64,000 nucleotides of DNA. Origin: Porphyra umbilicalis (lineage: Eukaryota; Rhodophyta; Bangiophyceae; Bangiales; Bangiaceae). The notes under the pieces were generated by a model, which was not told where the DNA came from, ran no database searches, and saw nothing but the letters and a program-made list of their open reading frames with translations. How positions within the stretch are numbered: the first letter of the stretch is position 1; each line of letters opens with the position of its first letter. Where the stretch lies: positions 124,001-188,000 of the forward strand of contig KV918873.1 in assembly GCA_002049455.2 (NCBI GenBank). The letters are read 5' to 3'. Shown piece by piece: positions 1-12,408 of this stretch. The position numbers and the translations under genes are program-made.

Positions 1-68
1 TTGCCCGCGTCGAAGGTCTTGAGGCGCCACTCACGCCTCACCCTCTTATCCCGTCCGTTCCCCTCGGA

Positions 69-163
69 CCCTCGGAAAACCCTCCTCAGACACCCTCAAA
101 GGACCCTCGGAAAACCCTGCTCAGATACCCTGAAAGGACACACGAAAAACCCTCCCCTCAGGG
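69..163. repeat. 35-bp tandem repeat, about 2.7 copies
   Basis: Two full 35-bp units (69-103 and 104-138) beginning CCCTCGGAAAACCCT, with a third decayed unit to about 163. No gene is seen in the first 400 bases. A second short duplication, ATATGTGGTAG, occurs twice at about 439-471. Confidence 0.75.
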
Positions 164-499
164 CCCACGGGGCCCATAACCCGGAGGACGGCCGAAGCTT
201 CGAATACCGCCTTGAGTAGAGGCGGGGAAAGGGTGCTACGTGACACCCTCGCGGCGCCCCGGGGTCAGGGGCGCGGAGTAACATACGTCGATAATCCAAG
301 TCGGGTTCACACAAAATTAGGCCCTTAAGTAGGGGCCCGCTCGGGGGTTTACGAATCCCAGGGAAGTATTGGGATTGCGGTTGTGGTTGGCGAGTTACGA
401 GGTGATCACAAGTGGGTCGCCAACGGAACAATTTGAAATATGTGGTAGTGGAATTTGACATATGTGGTAGAGGGGCATATTTCCGGGGAATCTGGTTCC

Positions 500-2461
500 C
501 CGAGTGTGGGGGCCATGTGACGGACCGTCACACCGGGGAGGCAAACGTGACGTGGCGGGGAGCGAACGAGGAGTTGGGGCGGACAGGGGGGATGGAGGGG
601 GATGGCGATGCCACCCCCCCTGGGCGTCTCCCGCCCCGCGGGAAACGAGACCATTTGGCGGCGGCGTCGCTGACGATCGCGGGCGAAACGGCGCGAGCCG
701 CGTGCTCGTCTGGTGCAAAAAGCGGCCACAGTGGCATGCGCGTGCGCGTCGGACGCAGGCCAAAGGTCGCTCACGCCCGGCCAACCGTGAGGTTCAGGCG
801 CCGCAGAAACCCGCTCCCCCACGTTCGACTCGCCGGATACTCGCAGCGAACTCGGAACGCTGGCAGCAGTGGGCGCCGCCGCCAGCGACACAGCCATGAC
901 CAGACTCGCTGCAGCGCCGCCCACATGCGCCGGCGCCAAAGCAGCAGCGTGCAGCCAGGCAACACGCGTTCGTCCCGCAATGCCAACTGGCGACGCGTTG
1001 TCCGCACAGGCGAGGCTGTGCCCGAACTCGGAGTCGTGCGGCGCCCGCACGCGCCGCTCAGGGGGGGTGTCAGTGGGGGAGCGCGCGAAAGAGCGGCATG
1101 CGCGCAGAGAATCGCCAGACCCCCCGAGCCATGGACGTCGCTCCCCACGTCGGAGGGGAGGCGCATCAACGCGGCGGCAGCGGCGTTGGCGCCGGCGGAA
1201 GCGGCGACAGCGCGCGCGGCGGCGCTCCGAGCACGTTAGGCGATGCCCGTAGAGGGCTGTTGCCCGCAGACTGCGCGCTTTGGAAACCGGCACATCGTAC
1301 GCGGCTACGATGCGCGCGGCCCCCCGTAAAAATCCTCGTGCGGTCACCAAGGACACGTCGGACTCGTCAGCGAAACGCCCCTCAGTCGACGGAGATATCG
1401 GGGGGCCTGGCAGACCCGATGACAACACAGCAAGGTCCGCACCCACCGCGGCGGCGGCCGCCGCCGCCATGCGCACGCCGCTTGCCTTGGATGCATCAGC
1501 CCGCGCCTCTGCGGCGGTATGATCGATGCGCCGCGGTCGGGCGGCCGCGTCAGGGGCCTCAGCCAGAACAGCGCCCGCGGCGGTCGCGCGCGCGAGCCGC
1601 ACGGCCGCCGCCGCAGCGACGTCGCCGTTCTTGGCCTTGTTTTGCGCCGCGGCGGCCGCCGCACGCCCACTACGGCTGCAGGGGCAGCATTTCGCCCGTC
1701 GATAACCTCGTCGGCCCATGTCGCGGTGGGCCGCGCGGAAATCCGCGGCAGGCGCGGCGACGGCGGCTTGGGCGGCTCGCGCTGGGGCAACTGGTAGGGG
1801 GGGGGCGAGGACCAGCCGGCGCCAACGTTGGCGGCGTCCGCGGGGAGCCCTGTGACTTGGGCAGCGGCGGCAGGGGCAGCGGAGGCAGCTGCCGCCGCCG
1901 CAAGCACGGGGGGGGTAGCTCGGAAACCGCGAGGGAAAGACAGGCCGGCGCCGGCGGCGGCGCCGGCGGGAGCAGCGGAAAGCAGGCGACCAGCCACCGT
2001 CGCGGCGGCGATATGGCGGCGCGCGGTGCGGAGGGCCCGGCGGCCGCGCCGGCCGGGCATTGGCGGGGAAGTTTTCGCGTCGACGGGCGGGGGGGAGGCA
2101 GCGGCAGCAGGAGCTGGGGGAGCAGGAAGCGAAGGGGCCGGCGGGGGGGGGGGGGGGGGTGGGGGGGGGGGGGGGGGGGGCGGGGTTTAAGGTGAGGGAG
2201 CACGCGGGGGTGGGGGGAGTTGCGGCGCCGGGCTAAGCTGCTGATAGCGATCAGCGGCGCCGCGCCAGCCAATGAAAAGCGAGTATCCAGAAGAGGCCTG
2301 TTCTCAGCCAATGAATCCTCCAAAAGTTTCGCAACGGCCAACAGCAAGAGCGATCGCCTCGCCGTTGCCGTCGAGTCGACGGCGACGGCGTCGAGTATCG
2401 ACGCGATCGCGCGCGCTGTCGCGGAGACGGCGGCGGCCCCCCCGGCCGCCACCGCGTCCAT
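500..2461 (-). CDS. possible Ala/Pro-rich hypothetical protein, several frames
   Basis: No family is recognised. On the minus strand, segments in different frames have an Ala/Ser/Val/Asp composition with little Arg, unlike the Arg/Pro-rich shadow frames. Examples are about 2461-2240 (Ala-rich helix-like start), 2000-1650 (contains ATWADEVIDGRNAAP) and 1650-1260 (contains EGRFADESDVSLVTARGFLR). A hydrophobic stretch lies near 900. The segments do not share a frame, so this is either a multi-exon gene, a gene with homopolymer errors, or chance in 70%+ GC DNA. A long G tract (2143-2180), poly-C in the sense of this gene, splits its 5' part. Treat as a placeholder for coding potential, not as a gene model. 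Confidence 0.22.
2143..2180. repeat. poly(G) tract, 37 of 38 bases
   Basis: Seventeen G, one T, then twenty G. It is the first of several mononucleotide G/C tracts of roughly 18-29 bases in the window. Confidence 0.95.
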
Positions 2462-2599
2462 CGCTGCCGTGTCGCCAAGGGGGGGGGGCGCCGGACCACA
2501 AACGCACTGCTGTGCCGCGTCACCGTCTCCCCCGACTCAGCTACTCGTCTTCGAGCCGCCTCGTCGGCTGTCGTGCCCAAGGTGACTCTTTTGTTCTTT

Positions 2600-3190
2600 A
2601 TGGGCGACACAATGGCGACACAATACAACAGAGTGTCGCCAGAGAGTCGCGCAGGCAGGCTCAAGGTGTCGCAGACGGTTGCAACACGGGAGCACTTCAG
2701 CGGCGGATAAGTGTGAAGTCGATGATGTTGAAAGGGTGCGTTGTTTTCCTGGGCACGGCGTTTCCAGGCCTGCGAAGGCGCGCCTGATATCCCTTAGTCC
2801 ACCTCAGCCGCAGGGCCTTCCCAGGCACCCACAATGGCGCGGACGACAAGGCCCGCACGGCGCCTGCCAGAGCAACTTTCACACCTCCGGAGAGCGCTCA
2901 CAGCCTCACAGTCAAGGCGCCGCTCCCCTCAAAAATGTCTCACAGAGCACAACTTCTGATGGGTTCCCCGCCGAAAACTCCACACATAAGTACATGCAGT
3001 GACACCAAAATACAAAGACTTACAACTTACGCAAGGGCCAATTGTCCCTGACAGACTGCGAAAGCACACTTCCCACTCCCCCAAGTACCCCAGGGATAAT
3101 TGCAGCCACCCGGTCGAACTCCTGTCATCGAAAGTCCATGCAAGGCTCTCTGGGGACGTTCTGACCAAGGGGTCTAAAGCCGTTTAGACC
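2600..3190. other. intergenic, nothing supported
   Basis: No domain-bearing frame, RNA gene or strong repeat is seen here. GC drops compared with the preceding 2 kb. Confidence 0.6.
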
Positions 3191-3204
3191 CTCTTGACGC
3201 AAAG

Positions 3205-3715
3205 GGGTCTAACGCCCTTCAGCCCGCTGTCCAGATGTCGGAACTTCAACCGACCTCCGACGGGGCCAAAACAGGCTCGCAAGGATGCCAAAGGCACCTC
3301 CGGGCCTCCATGCTGCCCGTATGACCCCATCTGGTTGATCACGCACGACCCCCAGAATGACCGTTCTGGCCGCGGGGTCTAAAGCCCTTGAGAGCTTTTC
3401 CGAAAGTCGGTTATTCAACCTACGTCAGATGGGGCTCAGGGCGGCCTTTGAGGGTGCCAGAGGCACCCCCGGACCTTCCTGGCTCCCATATGACCCCAGC
3501 TGGTCCATCGGGCACCACCTCCCATCATGGCACATCTGCCCCGGGGCTCAAGCCTTTTAGATCCCTTCCGAATATCGATTTTTAAACTGCCCTCGGATAG
3601 GGCCGAGGAAGGTCCGGGCAGGTGCCTGAAGCACGCCCGACCCGTCCGGATGCCTGTACGACCACACCCGGCTCGTCGGGCACCAACGGAAGAGGGCCTA
3701 AAGCACTTTAGCCCC
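3205..3715. repeat. degenerate ~165-bp tandem repeat, about 3 copies
   Basis: Units start with a GGGGTCTAAAGCCCTT-like block (3205, 3376, about 3541, remnant near 3690). They share internal landmarks in the same order: TTCAACC, TGCCnnAGGCACC, CCGG-CCT and ATGACCCCA-CTGGT. Isolated copies of the TAAAGCCCTTTAG block recur near 4675, next to the downstream retroelement, so the array may derive from retroelement flanking sequence. Copies are clearly diverged, so the array is old. Confidence 0.65.
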
Positions 3716-3729
3716 ACAGCCTCGTGTTG

Positions 3730-4740
3730 CAACGACGCGACGTGTTGAATCAGCGCCACATGTTTGTAGTGGTTTCTGCCCGCAAAGCTGACGGGGCACG
3801 GCTCCGTCAGAAAACCCAGCACAGGATGCGGAGCGACACAAAGGAGAAAGATCAAGAACGCCTGGATCACAGGGCACGAAGCGCACCAGAACGCCGGAAC
3901 TAACGCAAACGCAACGCTGATTTATTCTAACACACACGTTGACCCCAAAGCATACACTCATATACGCTCAGAAACCAGACGCAGGACGTGCACAATCCCG
4001 ACCCAGGAAAAGAGGGTCATAGGGGGACCGGTGCCCGACGGGCCACGGTCCCTGACGCGGGGTCCTGGTGGCCCCTGCCACGGATCAAGGGACCCCCTTC
4101 CACTTGAAGAGAGATCTGGCCTCTGGATTTAAGCCTGCTTGGACTGAAATTGCCCAATACATCACTAGGGACTTATCCCCAGATTTTCAAGTATTCGATC
4201 GAAGTCCTCGTCAGATATAGACCGTGGCCAAGATTTAATCTCGCCCCCGGGACTTGCCCTGGTCAAAGAAGCTTCCACAGGCTTCCAGGCCCCTTTGGGA
4301 GGCCCGGATCGAGGTGTCGCGCGTCCCCTCGTCCGTGTCAGGCCCTCCCCCCACTCGGGCCCTGGGGGAGAGGGGTTTAAGCCCCGGGGGCGGCCCTAAG
4401 CCCCACCTGGCATGCGCCCCAAAGGGGCGCCGCACACCGCTCCCTCTGGGAGCATTACATGTGTGCTCGCGGCCCCTCCCCCGGCCCATACCGGGGGGAT
4501 CGCGTCACCAGAGGATAGAGGGTTTCCCCCACAATGCTGCAACGGCGCCATATGTCGCCTATGTCGCCACGTCGTCGCCACGTCAACGCCGCGTGTCGGG
4601 CCCGGAACTATATTCCAGGCTGCGACATGCGGGGCCGAAATCTTGGAATCGGCGCCCGGACCCGCCCAGCCGGAGGCGCTAAAGCCCTTTAGCGCCCCAA
4701 AGCCGGGCGGTGTGATGACGTGCCTTGGCACGCCGGGTCC
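3730..4740. other. non-coding stretch beside retroelement
   Basis: No gene seen. It lies at the 3' side of the minus-strand copia element and may hold its untranslated or terminal sequence, but no matching terminal repeat was found by eye. Confidence 0.4.
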
Positions 4741-4743
4741 GGC

Positions 4744-7146
4744 TCAAACACTTCTGCCGCCATGCACAAGTCGGGCCCGACTCGGCCTCAGCCGTTGACG
4801 TCCCCACCGTCGACTGGCGCTTGCTTTCTCACGAGACTGGCCTGCCGTTGAGGGTGAAGATGAAGCCCGTCGTCGACTAACGAGCGTCAACGTCCCCTCC
4901 CCAGTCGGCGTTGACGTACCCTTGGAGAGGCTTGTCGGCGCCGTACGCGACCCCGAGGCGCGTAGCCCGTGAAGGTACCGAAGCATCCCCTTGGCCGCGC
5001 GCATGTGGTCCTCCTCGGGGCAGCCCATGTATGGCGACAGCACTTCCACGGAAAAGGCAATGTCCGGCCTCGTCGCTGTAGACAGATAGAGCAGAGTGCC
5101 GACAAGTTCGGCCTATCGGTTGCCGTCGGGCAAGAGATTCTCCCCCGTCTTGGCCAGCTTGGCCCCGGACACCATTGGTGTCTTGTTGGGCGTGGAGTTG
5201 GATATCCCAAACGCCTCAAGGAGTGCGATAACATGCCCAGGGTTGCTCAGGGTGAGCATTTTGGCTGCCCGGTCTCGCATTATCTTGATGCAGATGAAGT
5301 TATTAACCTCTTCCTTGTCGCGCACATTGAACGTCGCCGACACCGAGTTCTTGACCGCCTGAACCCCGTCGAGGCCCTTGCCCGCAACGATGAGATCTTC
5401 CACGTAGAGTAGGATCTGACAAGCCCGTGCACTGGGTGGCTCCACGTGTAAAGGCACGGGTCCACCGTGGACCGGACCGCCCCCATAGCCTTGAGCTCTT
5501 TTTCGAACTTGATGCCCAACAGACGGCCCGCCTGCTTTTTCTTGTACGGAGCTAAGTTGATACGAAGGACCTCGTCGGCCTCCCCCGGCTCGGTGCCGTC
5601 TGTAAGCTTGATGTTTATCTCCTTTTCCATCTTGGCGTTGAGGAAATGCCGTCTTGACGTCCACGTGGTGAACTTCGCAGTCCTTGGCCGCGGCCACCGC
5701 AAAAAATTGCGCGTGTTGTAGCCGAGCTGGGTACTGGCGCCCACGTCTCGTCAAAATCACGACCCGGCACATGGTTGAACCCTTGAGCGACCAGGTGCGC
5801 CTTGTAACTCGTCACGTTTCCCTCTGAATCGCGCTTGATGTCGTACACGTACCGAGTCTTGACAGATTTGCGCTTGTTATTGCTCTTGGTCTTGGACCAG
5901 GTACCAAGCTTCTTTTGCGCCAGGTACTCTTCTCTGCCGCCTTCCATAGCGGCCAGTCCGAGCGTGCACGCGCCTCCTTCGCGTGTGTCGGCGGCTTGCT
6001 CAGGTCCCAGGCAGTCTTCGAGCCACCAAAGGGCCCCGCTGCCACATACGCCTTTGGGTTTCTCTCCCACCAGGTAACCTTTGGTGCCGGCTTGCACTTG
6101 GACCGCCGGGGTGCTTGCACTCCGTTGTCATCACTCTCCGTCGTCGGGTCAGGCAGCACTTGTTGCACCTCTTGAGGCGCCGAGACCTCGCCGGCGTCAT
6201 TTCCAGCTCCGCCTTCCGCGTCATGGACGGCCTCCTTGTCCGGCGCGCCGTCGCTCTCTTACGACTACTGCGGAGATTGCTTGTCCCCGTTAGGGACTTC
6301 CGCGTCCAGCATGTCCATCGCACCGTCCTCTCTGTCACCATCTGTCCACGCCGTCAGGCGAGGACTGGCGCTTGACCCAGAAGCAGACATCTTGTTAATG
6401 ATCTTGCTTGGGATCTCCTCCATGAGCACGTCTTGGCGCTCGAAGATCTTGTCTGAGTCATCCTCGAGGATTCGGTAGGCCTTACCACCAACGGTGTAGC
6501 CAACAAAGCGGCCAACATCGGTCCTTGGTTCCAGCTTTCGCTACTGCTGCTTGGGCTTGAGAGCCCAGGCCCGGCTCCCCCAGACGCAAAATCCCTTCAC
6601 GTCGGGGCGTCGCCCCGTGAGCGCCTCGAGGGGCGTCACATCTTGCTCCGACTTGGGGGACCAGTTGAGCATGTGGATGACCGAGGAGAGTGCTTCACCG
6701 CACAGCTCCTCTTCCGCACGGCGCTCAGCAATGCCGCACGAACGCGCTCCATGATGAAGCGGTTGGCACGCTCCGCCTTGCCGTTCTGCTGCGATGAGTA
6801 CGGCGCCGTCTGCTTCGACGTAATGCCCTTGTTGACATGCCACGCCTTGAGGTCGTGGCTGACGTACTCCTTTGCGCTATCGTGGCGACCTCGCTTCACT
6901 TTGAGCCCGGTGAGGGTCGCAAGCTGCGTAGTGCGGGCCTGGATGACGTCCGGTAATATCCCCTTGGTTTTGATGGGCGTCGCCGTGATGAAGCCAGCAG
7001 ATTCCTCCATAAGCGTCATGAAGTATACTGAACCGCCTAGCGACTCCGCCAAGGGCGCGCCAGCGCCCTGAACGCCAGGGTATTGCACGCACGTGCCTGG
7101 AATTGGTAAGGTGGAGCCCTTTTCTGCGTGCACAAATTGTCAGCAC
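4744..7146 (-). mobile_element. Ty1/copia-type LTR retrotransposon, broken fossil
   Basis: Minus-strand pol remnants lie in the Ty1/copia order: integrase (about 7146-6540, with the PYSSQQNGKAERANR-type core end), reverse transcriptase (about 6000-5120, with the DVKTAF-type start of the catalytic region) and RNase H (about 5050-4744). Integrase upstream of reverse transcriptase is what separates copia from gypsy. The copy is broken in several places (at least four breaks by eye) and no gag region or paired long terminal repeats are evident. It is therefore an old, partial, inactive copy. The neighbouring tandem array and non-coding DNA on its 3' side may be its own flanks. Confidence 0.88.
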
Positions 7147-7149
7147 ATG

Positions 7150-8870
7150 CCTGCTTTAGTATCGGTGCATTTGATTGGGGCGCGTGATCGTGACCTGTCG
7201 AAGCTACAATGAATATCACTTTCCCCAATGACACGTCAGGAGGTGCCGCCTCTGCTAACACTGTCAGGGGCCGTTCTGGAAGCACAGTGGGACCGAGTGG
7301 GTCACGTTACGTTGTCGGACCGTTGAAGGACGCCAGTGGGCCGAGAAAAAAAGAAAAAACCGCGGTGTCTCATTCCCCTGGCCTTGAGGATAGGGTACTA
7401 TCCAATACGCGCATAGGGGCCCCCATTCTGTTTTTCTTCTGAGCTAGTGCACGTCGCGGGAGTATTCGCGAGAAGGCGGGGTGGCCGCGGAGAGACCTCG
7501 TGCGGCTCGGGCGGACGTCGCCGTACTGTGAGTCCGACATGGTTAGAAGTGTCACTCTGCGACGTATCTCTGCATGTGTTTTGGCAGCATGGCCGTATGT
7601 TGGGCGTTTGTGAGGTCCAACCATGTGAAGGAAGGGTTTTTTTCTCGTTCAAATGGCTTGAAACGGGGGATCTGTGCTTCGGACGAGCTGGAAACGAGGA
7701 TGCGTGCTGCCTATGACGGCGTCGGGTGAGTAATTCGAGGGCGTAATTGGTGGAATTTGCTCTGAGATTCTTCGGACGGTGTTTTTGTTCTTCAAACTTT
7801 TGAACGCGCAGGAGAGGGCCAAGATCGGGGACAGCCGAGACGCGTGGAATGTGGTGTGATCGTGGCGCGCAGTGACTGAAGCGGGCAGTAGCGAGTGGCG
7901 TGACTCAGCTGCCCGCGTGGTGCGGTGCGCGGGCCTGTGACGAGGAGAGGGCGGCGCCGTGCGTGCGGCCCGTGCGAGGGAGTGGTGGTGTCGCGGTGGC
8001 GGGTCTGGCCGTTTGGGATGTCGCGCAGCTGACCGCGCGATACGTCGTGGGTGGAGGAGACCGGACAGGGGGTACGTTCGGAGGGTTGTGGAGGGGTTGA
8101 AGGGAGGTGGGGCTGGAGGGGGGGGGGGTGAGGACGCCGCTGACTTTCCGGTGGCAGCCCCTACGGCGGCGGCGGCGGCCCCTGCGCTCGCGCCCCCTGC
8201 TGCGATAGGCTTGCTGCTGGCAACAAACCTAGCCACCATGGACGAGGGGGCGGGATTGGCGTGGCGTTTGCCTTGGGGGGCGCGTGGGCAGCGCGGTAGC
8301 GGCGGCGAAGGCGGACGTATGTGTGAGGCCGGAGGGCTGGGGGGGGTGAGGCTGTCGGCGAGCCGTGCGTGACTTGGGACTGTCGCAAGCACGGCGTCGC
8401 CTGGGTGGGGGGCCGGCACGCTTCGGGGCTGACGGCTCGGGCGCGCGCGCCTGCACGTCGACGCCGGCAGGGACATGAAGAAAAAAACCAATGCAGTGCA
8501 TGAAGAATATAGCCACGTGCCAAGTGAAGCGCGACGCGGCTTGTTTGAAGTCTAAATAATGCTTAGGAACTTACACAAATAGGTGGTCTTCGATCACGGC
8601 ACAAAAAGGTCAGGGTGTTTTCGCGAACGCGCTTTCATTTTTGGGACACGCACCATAGGTTCAGGCGACGTACAGCATGTCAAGTCATGTGCTTACAGTA
8701 CTGTGAGGGCAGGAGTCTTTGTATCAGCGCACGTGTGGCCCTCGACGCACTGAGTGTCTCTTGCGTACGAGGCACTACAGCTGTTGGTCAGTGATCCGTG
8801 GCTCCAAGGCCTGGAGCCCCGTTGAACAGCACTGTGGTGGCGGCAGCCGCGCCGACCCGTCGGTTCGAAG
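7150..8870. other. intergenic, no gene supported
   Basis: Long frames on both strands are Arg/Pro/Gly-rich and overlap one another without a domain, so they look like GC shadows. This stretch would hold the promoter of the receptor gene that starts at 8871. No clear TATA box was seen. Confidence 0.5.
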
Positions 8871-11800
8871 ATGCAGCGCTGTGTCGGCGCTCCCAGGTGT
8901 CGCGACGGGCGCCAGTTGCTTGGGGGTGACGATGCGCCACCTTTGGCTCGGCGCCACCGCCACCGCGCGGCCACGGCGGTGCTCGCCGCCGTGGCGGTGG
9001 TAGCCGCCGCGGCTGCCCAACCTGCCGCGTCGCAGGGGGCGACCGGGGCGGCGGTGAAGAGGGTTCGGCTGGCCGTCCTCATCCCCCACAATTATAAGGC
9101 ATCCAACCTCATGACGACGCTCTACTCGTCGATGCGGCTCGCGCAATGGGACATCAATCGGGCCGACGACGTCCTGCCCGGGCACCGGCTCGAGTTGGAC
9201 CTTTTGCCGCTGAACCGAGCGCCGCAGTCACTGGCCGGTCTCACCACGTTGTGCCGCGCCTTCCTCGCCCCCCAACTCAAAGGTGAAGACGGGGAGACCG
9301 TCGCATCCGGCCCGGTCAACCCCCCCATCCACGGCATCCTCGGCCCATTCACGTCGCCGGTCGCGTCGGGGCTGGCGCCAGTTGTCTCGGCCAACGCTTA
9401 CAACCTGCCGACGTTGTCGCCGACGGCTCTTATCGGCGACCCGCGGGTGGTGACCCTCCGGGAGCAGCATCTCAGTTTTCGAAGTCGTCGCCTCTTCCTC
9501 GTTCTCCCCGGCGGGGCGGACGCACACGCGCGGGCGCTTGTCAGCACCGTGCTGGCGATGAAGCAATACCGAGAGCAGGTGCGGAATCGGGATTCGTCCA
9601 CGGCGGCGCTGCTCGTCAATGCCGACTTGTTTAGGCCCGAACGCATCGGCATCCTCTACTCGACCGACGCGTACGGGCAGGGGGGGTTGCGCGTCATGCT
9701 GAGCGCCGTCGACAGGCGGCGCCAATTTGCGCCTAATGAGAAGTTTGTGAAAAGCCACGCACTGGTGGAGGTGGTCGTCGCCCTTCCGTTCAACGTCAAC
9801 GAGCCCGAGACGGTGTTGGCCCAGTTTGCGGCCGCCTCCCCGCGGGTGATTGTTGTATGGGCGCTGCTCATGGGTGGGCGGGCGGTGCGGCTGTTTCGGG
9901 AGGCTGAAAAGGTCGGCCTCGTCAATGACCAGCACCAGTGGATCCTGTCGGATGGGGGCAGCGAAAACGACATTTGGGACGTGCCTGTGACGCCAGACCC
10001 AGAGGCTTCAGCGGCGGCGAATGACATGGGCGACAAGCGAGACGGCGGCGACGCCACCGCCGCCGACAGCGGCAACGCCCTCAGTGACAGCTTCAACGAC
10101 GACGACGCGCCTGGTCTGTTGCCGGATGCAGACGTGACCGTGGATCGGGATACGGCGATGGCCATCAAGGCGGTCGGCGCCCTGGCCATCCGCCAAACGT
10201 CGTTGATGCCCAGCTTGGCAGCTGACGCGTTTGAGCGGCGGTGGCGGCGGCTCAACGCCACCGACTACCCCGGTGCCGGGACGGACATGCTCCGCTCCCA
10301 GGAGCTCGATGCGTACCTGCTGTTTGGTTACGACGCGGTCATTGCCATGGCGCGGGCGCTCGACAAGGTCATCCGCCACCGTGGAGGGGTGGCGCCAGAT
10401 GGATTTTCGCTCTCCCCGGCCCGGGCCCACCCCGACAAGCCCGTCGCCGCTGGCACCGAGTGCGTGTGGGGCTCCCCGTGGGAGGCTGGCGACGAACTGG
10501 CCGACGCGCTCATTGCGACGGACTTTCAAGGCGCGAGCGGCCGCGTGACGCTCGATTTTTTCGACGGCATTCGGCCCATGGCGCAGGCCGGGTTTACGGT
10601 GCTCAACTTACAAACACGCGGCGGCGACGCGGTGTGGGTGCCGATCGCCAATGGGAGCTACGTGTATTCGCAGCATCCTACGAAGGTGGGCGATGGCTTC
10701 GCGACCACCCCGGGCGGCCTCATGGACTACAGGGATTATATCTCGGGCGCGTGGCTCCAATCCCTGCCCTCTGCGTGGCAGCAGTTCCCGGGTGGCTCCT
10801 CGTCCCGCACTCGTCAGTATCCTTACGACCGAGACTCGCTCCGCGGCCGACTGCAGCCACTGCGGGTGATTGTCAAGCCCCTCGCCCCCTTTGTGCGACT
10901 CGACGAGCGGCGATCGGGCAACGACCGCTTCTATGGCGTTGCCGTGGATGTGCTGCTGCGCATTGCCGAGGAGCTCTCATTCACCGTCGAGATGTTTGCG
11001 TCGCCTGAGGGGATGGGCACCTCTGAGGTGCTGGCGGCCTTGGTGCCGGGCGGCCGCATCCCCGTCCACCAGTTTGGGGGGGGGGGCACTGTGGCACTCA
11101 CCGGCAACGCGTCGGCGGGGGCGACGCTCGACGATGGTGTGGTAGACAACACGCCGGCGCCGCAGTTTGACATGGCCATTGGGGCCATCTCCATCACGTC
11201 GGCGCGGGCGGCCAACCTCAGCTTCACCACCCCGTTCTGGCAGTCGTCGATGCAAGTGATGGTGCGGGGGTCGGCCACAGGCACCTCCCTTTGGCGTTTC
11301 CTGGCGCCGCTCGACCTGCGCGTGTGGGCGCTGGTCGTTGCCCTGACGGTCACCTATGGGATGATGATGCTGTTTTTTGAGGGTACCCAGGCGGTAGCCA
11401 ACGCCGACTTTCGCGGCCGCTCCGCCCTCAGCTCTGTGGCGCTCTCCATCTGGCACGCAGCTATGGTCGCCGTCGGCGGCCGCCAGTTTGTTGCTGCCAA
11501 AACCGCCGAAGGCCGCCTTGTCACCGTCGCCTTTGTCACGGGTGTGCTGGTCGTGGCCATGGCCTACACTGCCGAGCTCGGCGCCTTCCTCTCGACCGAG
11601 TCAGCCGCGTCCGTGCAGCTGAGCAGCGTGGAAGACATTCGCGGTGGCGTGTTGCCCCTTCATCGCATCGCCGTGTTGGTGGGGGGCGCCTCGGAGGAGT
11701 GGCTGCAGCGGGAGATTGCAGGCGGCGGCATCAGCGGGGACTTCCTTACTCGAGCGGCGGTTGGCGACAAGCCGTACCTGACTTGCACCGTCCCAGAGGA

Positions 11801-12408
11801 ATGTGAATCGCTGTTGTATCGGATGATTGGGGACGGCTGGTTGAGCGACGGACCGCTTCTCAAGGTAAGAGTGCTTCCGCCTCCATTGGGTTCGCCCCTT
11901 GTCGTCTCAAAGGGTTATTTCTAGCGCTGGTCGTTGGGGCGGGGTTACGGACATTTGCAATAGCGACAGGGCTGACGTGGCGATTTCTCTCTTTCGGTGC
12001 GCCTGTGCTGCTCTGCCTTCGTCGATTGCTCCTGTGCGCGCTGTACCGTCCCTCCCCCGCCCCGCGCTGCGGACAGTACCGGGCGGGCACCACATCGTGC
12101 AACCTCTCTGTGGTCCCCGTCCAGCTGACACAGGAGGGCTTTGGCTTCGCGCTCCCAGCCTCGGCGCGGGTGTCGGTGCTGCGGGAGCTGAATACGGCGC
12201 TGATGCAGCTGTCGGAGAGGTCCATCCTTTCCCGCCTCAAGGCGACCTACTTTGTCAACGATTGCTTGGAGCAAGAAAGCGGGGGGGGGGGGTCGCGGCT
12301 GAAGCCATTGACTCACACACTATCACGGAGTTGAGCGGCCTCTTTATCTTGTTGGGGGTGTTTATGGCGGGCGCCGTGTTGATACGGCTGCTGCGCTTGT
12401 ACTGGTAA
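8871..12408 (+). CDS. ionotropic glutamate receptor-like channel
   Basis: Predicted plasma-membrane ligand-gated cation channel with the full iGluR/GLR order. It has a hydrophobic signal segment (residues ~33-55) and an N-terminal periplasmic-binding-like receptor domain (~66-400, with GILGPFTSPVASGLAPV and RIGILYSTDAYGQGG). Then come ligand-binding lobe S1 (~664-800), M1 (~817-840), the pore, and M3 with AYTAELGAF (898-906), the counterpart of the iGluR SYTANLAAF gate. Exon 1 ends at 11864. A phase-0 GT-AG intron follows, and exon 2 (12077 on) carries lobe S2 (EGFGFALPASARVSVLRELN). The M4 helix and C-terminus (LSGLFILLGVFMAGAVLIRL, stop at 12408) are in another frame after a run of 12 G (12281-12292). 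A run of 10 or 13 would keep frame, so a homopolymer error or length variant is likely. It is convergent with the gene at 12958. Ligand and ion selectivity cannot be read from sequence. Confidence 0.88.
11865..12076 (+). other. intron of the glutamate receptor gene
   Basis: 212 bp, phase 0, donor AAG|GTAAGA, acceptor preceded by a pyrimidine-rich stretch and ending GGACAG|TAC. Removing it joins lobe-S2 residues (TSCNLSVVPVQ) directly to the upstream ligand-binding sequence, as expected for the family. Confidence 0.8.

Noticed and set aside
8871-11924. Receptor ending at 11924 without M4
   Set aside because: The last ~20 residues of that frame come from intron sequence after a consensus donor; lobe S2 and M4 continue downstream after a GT-AG intron.
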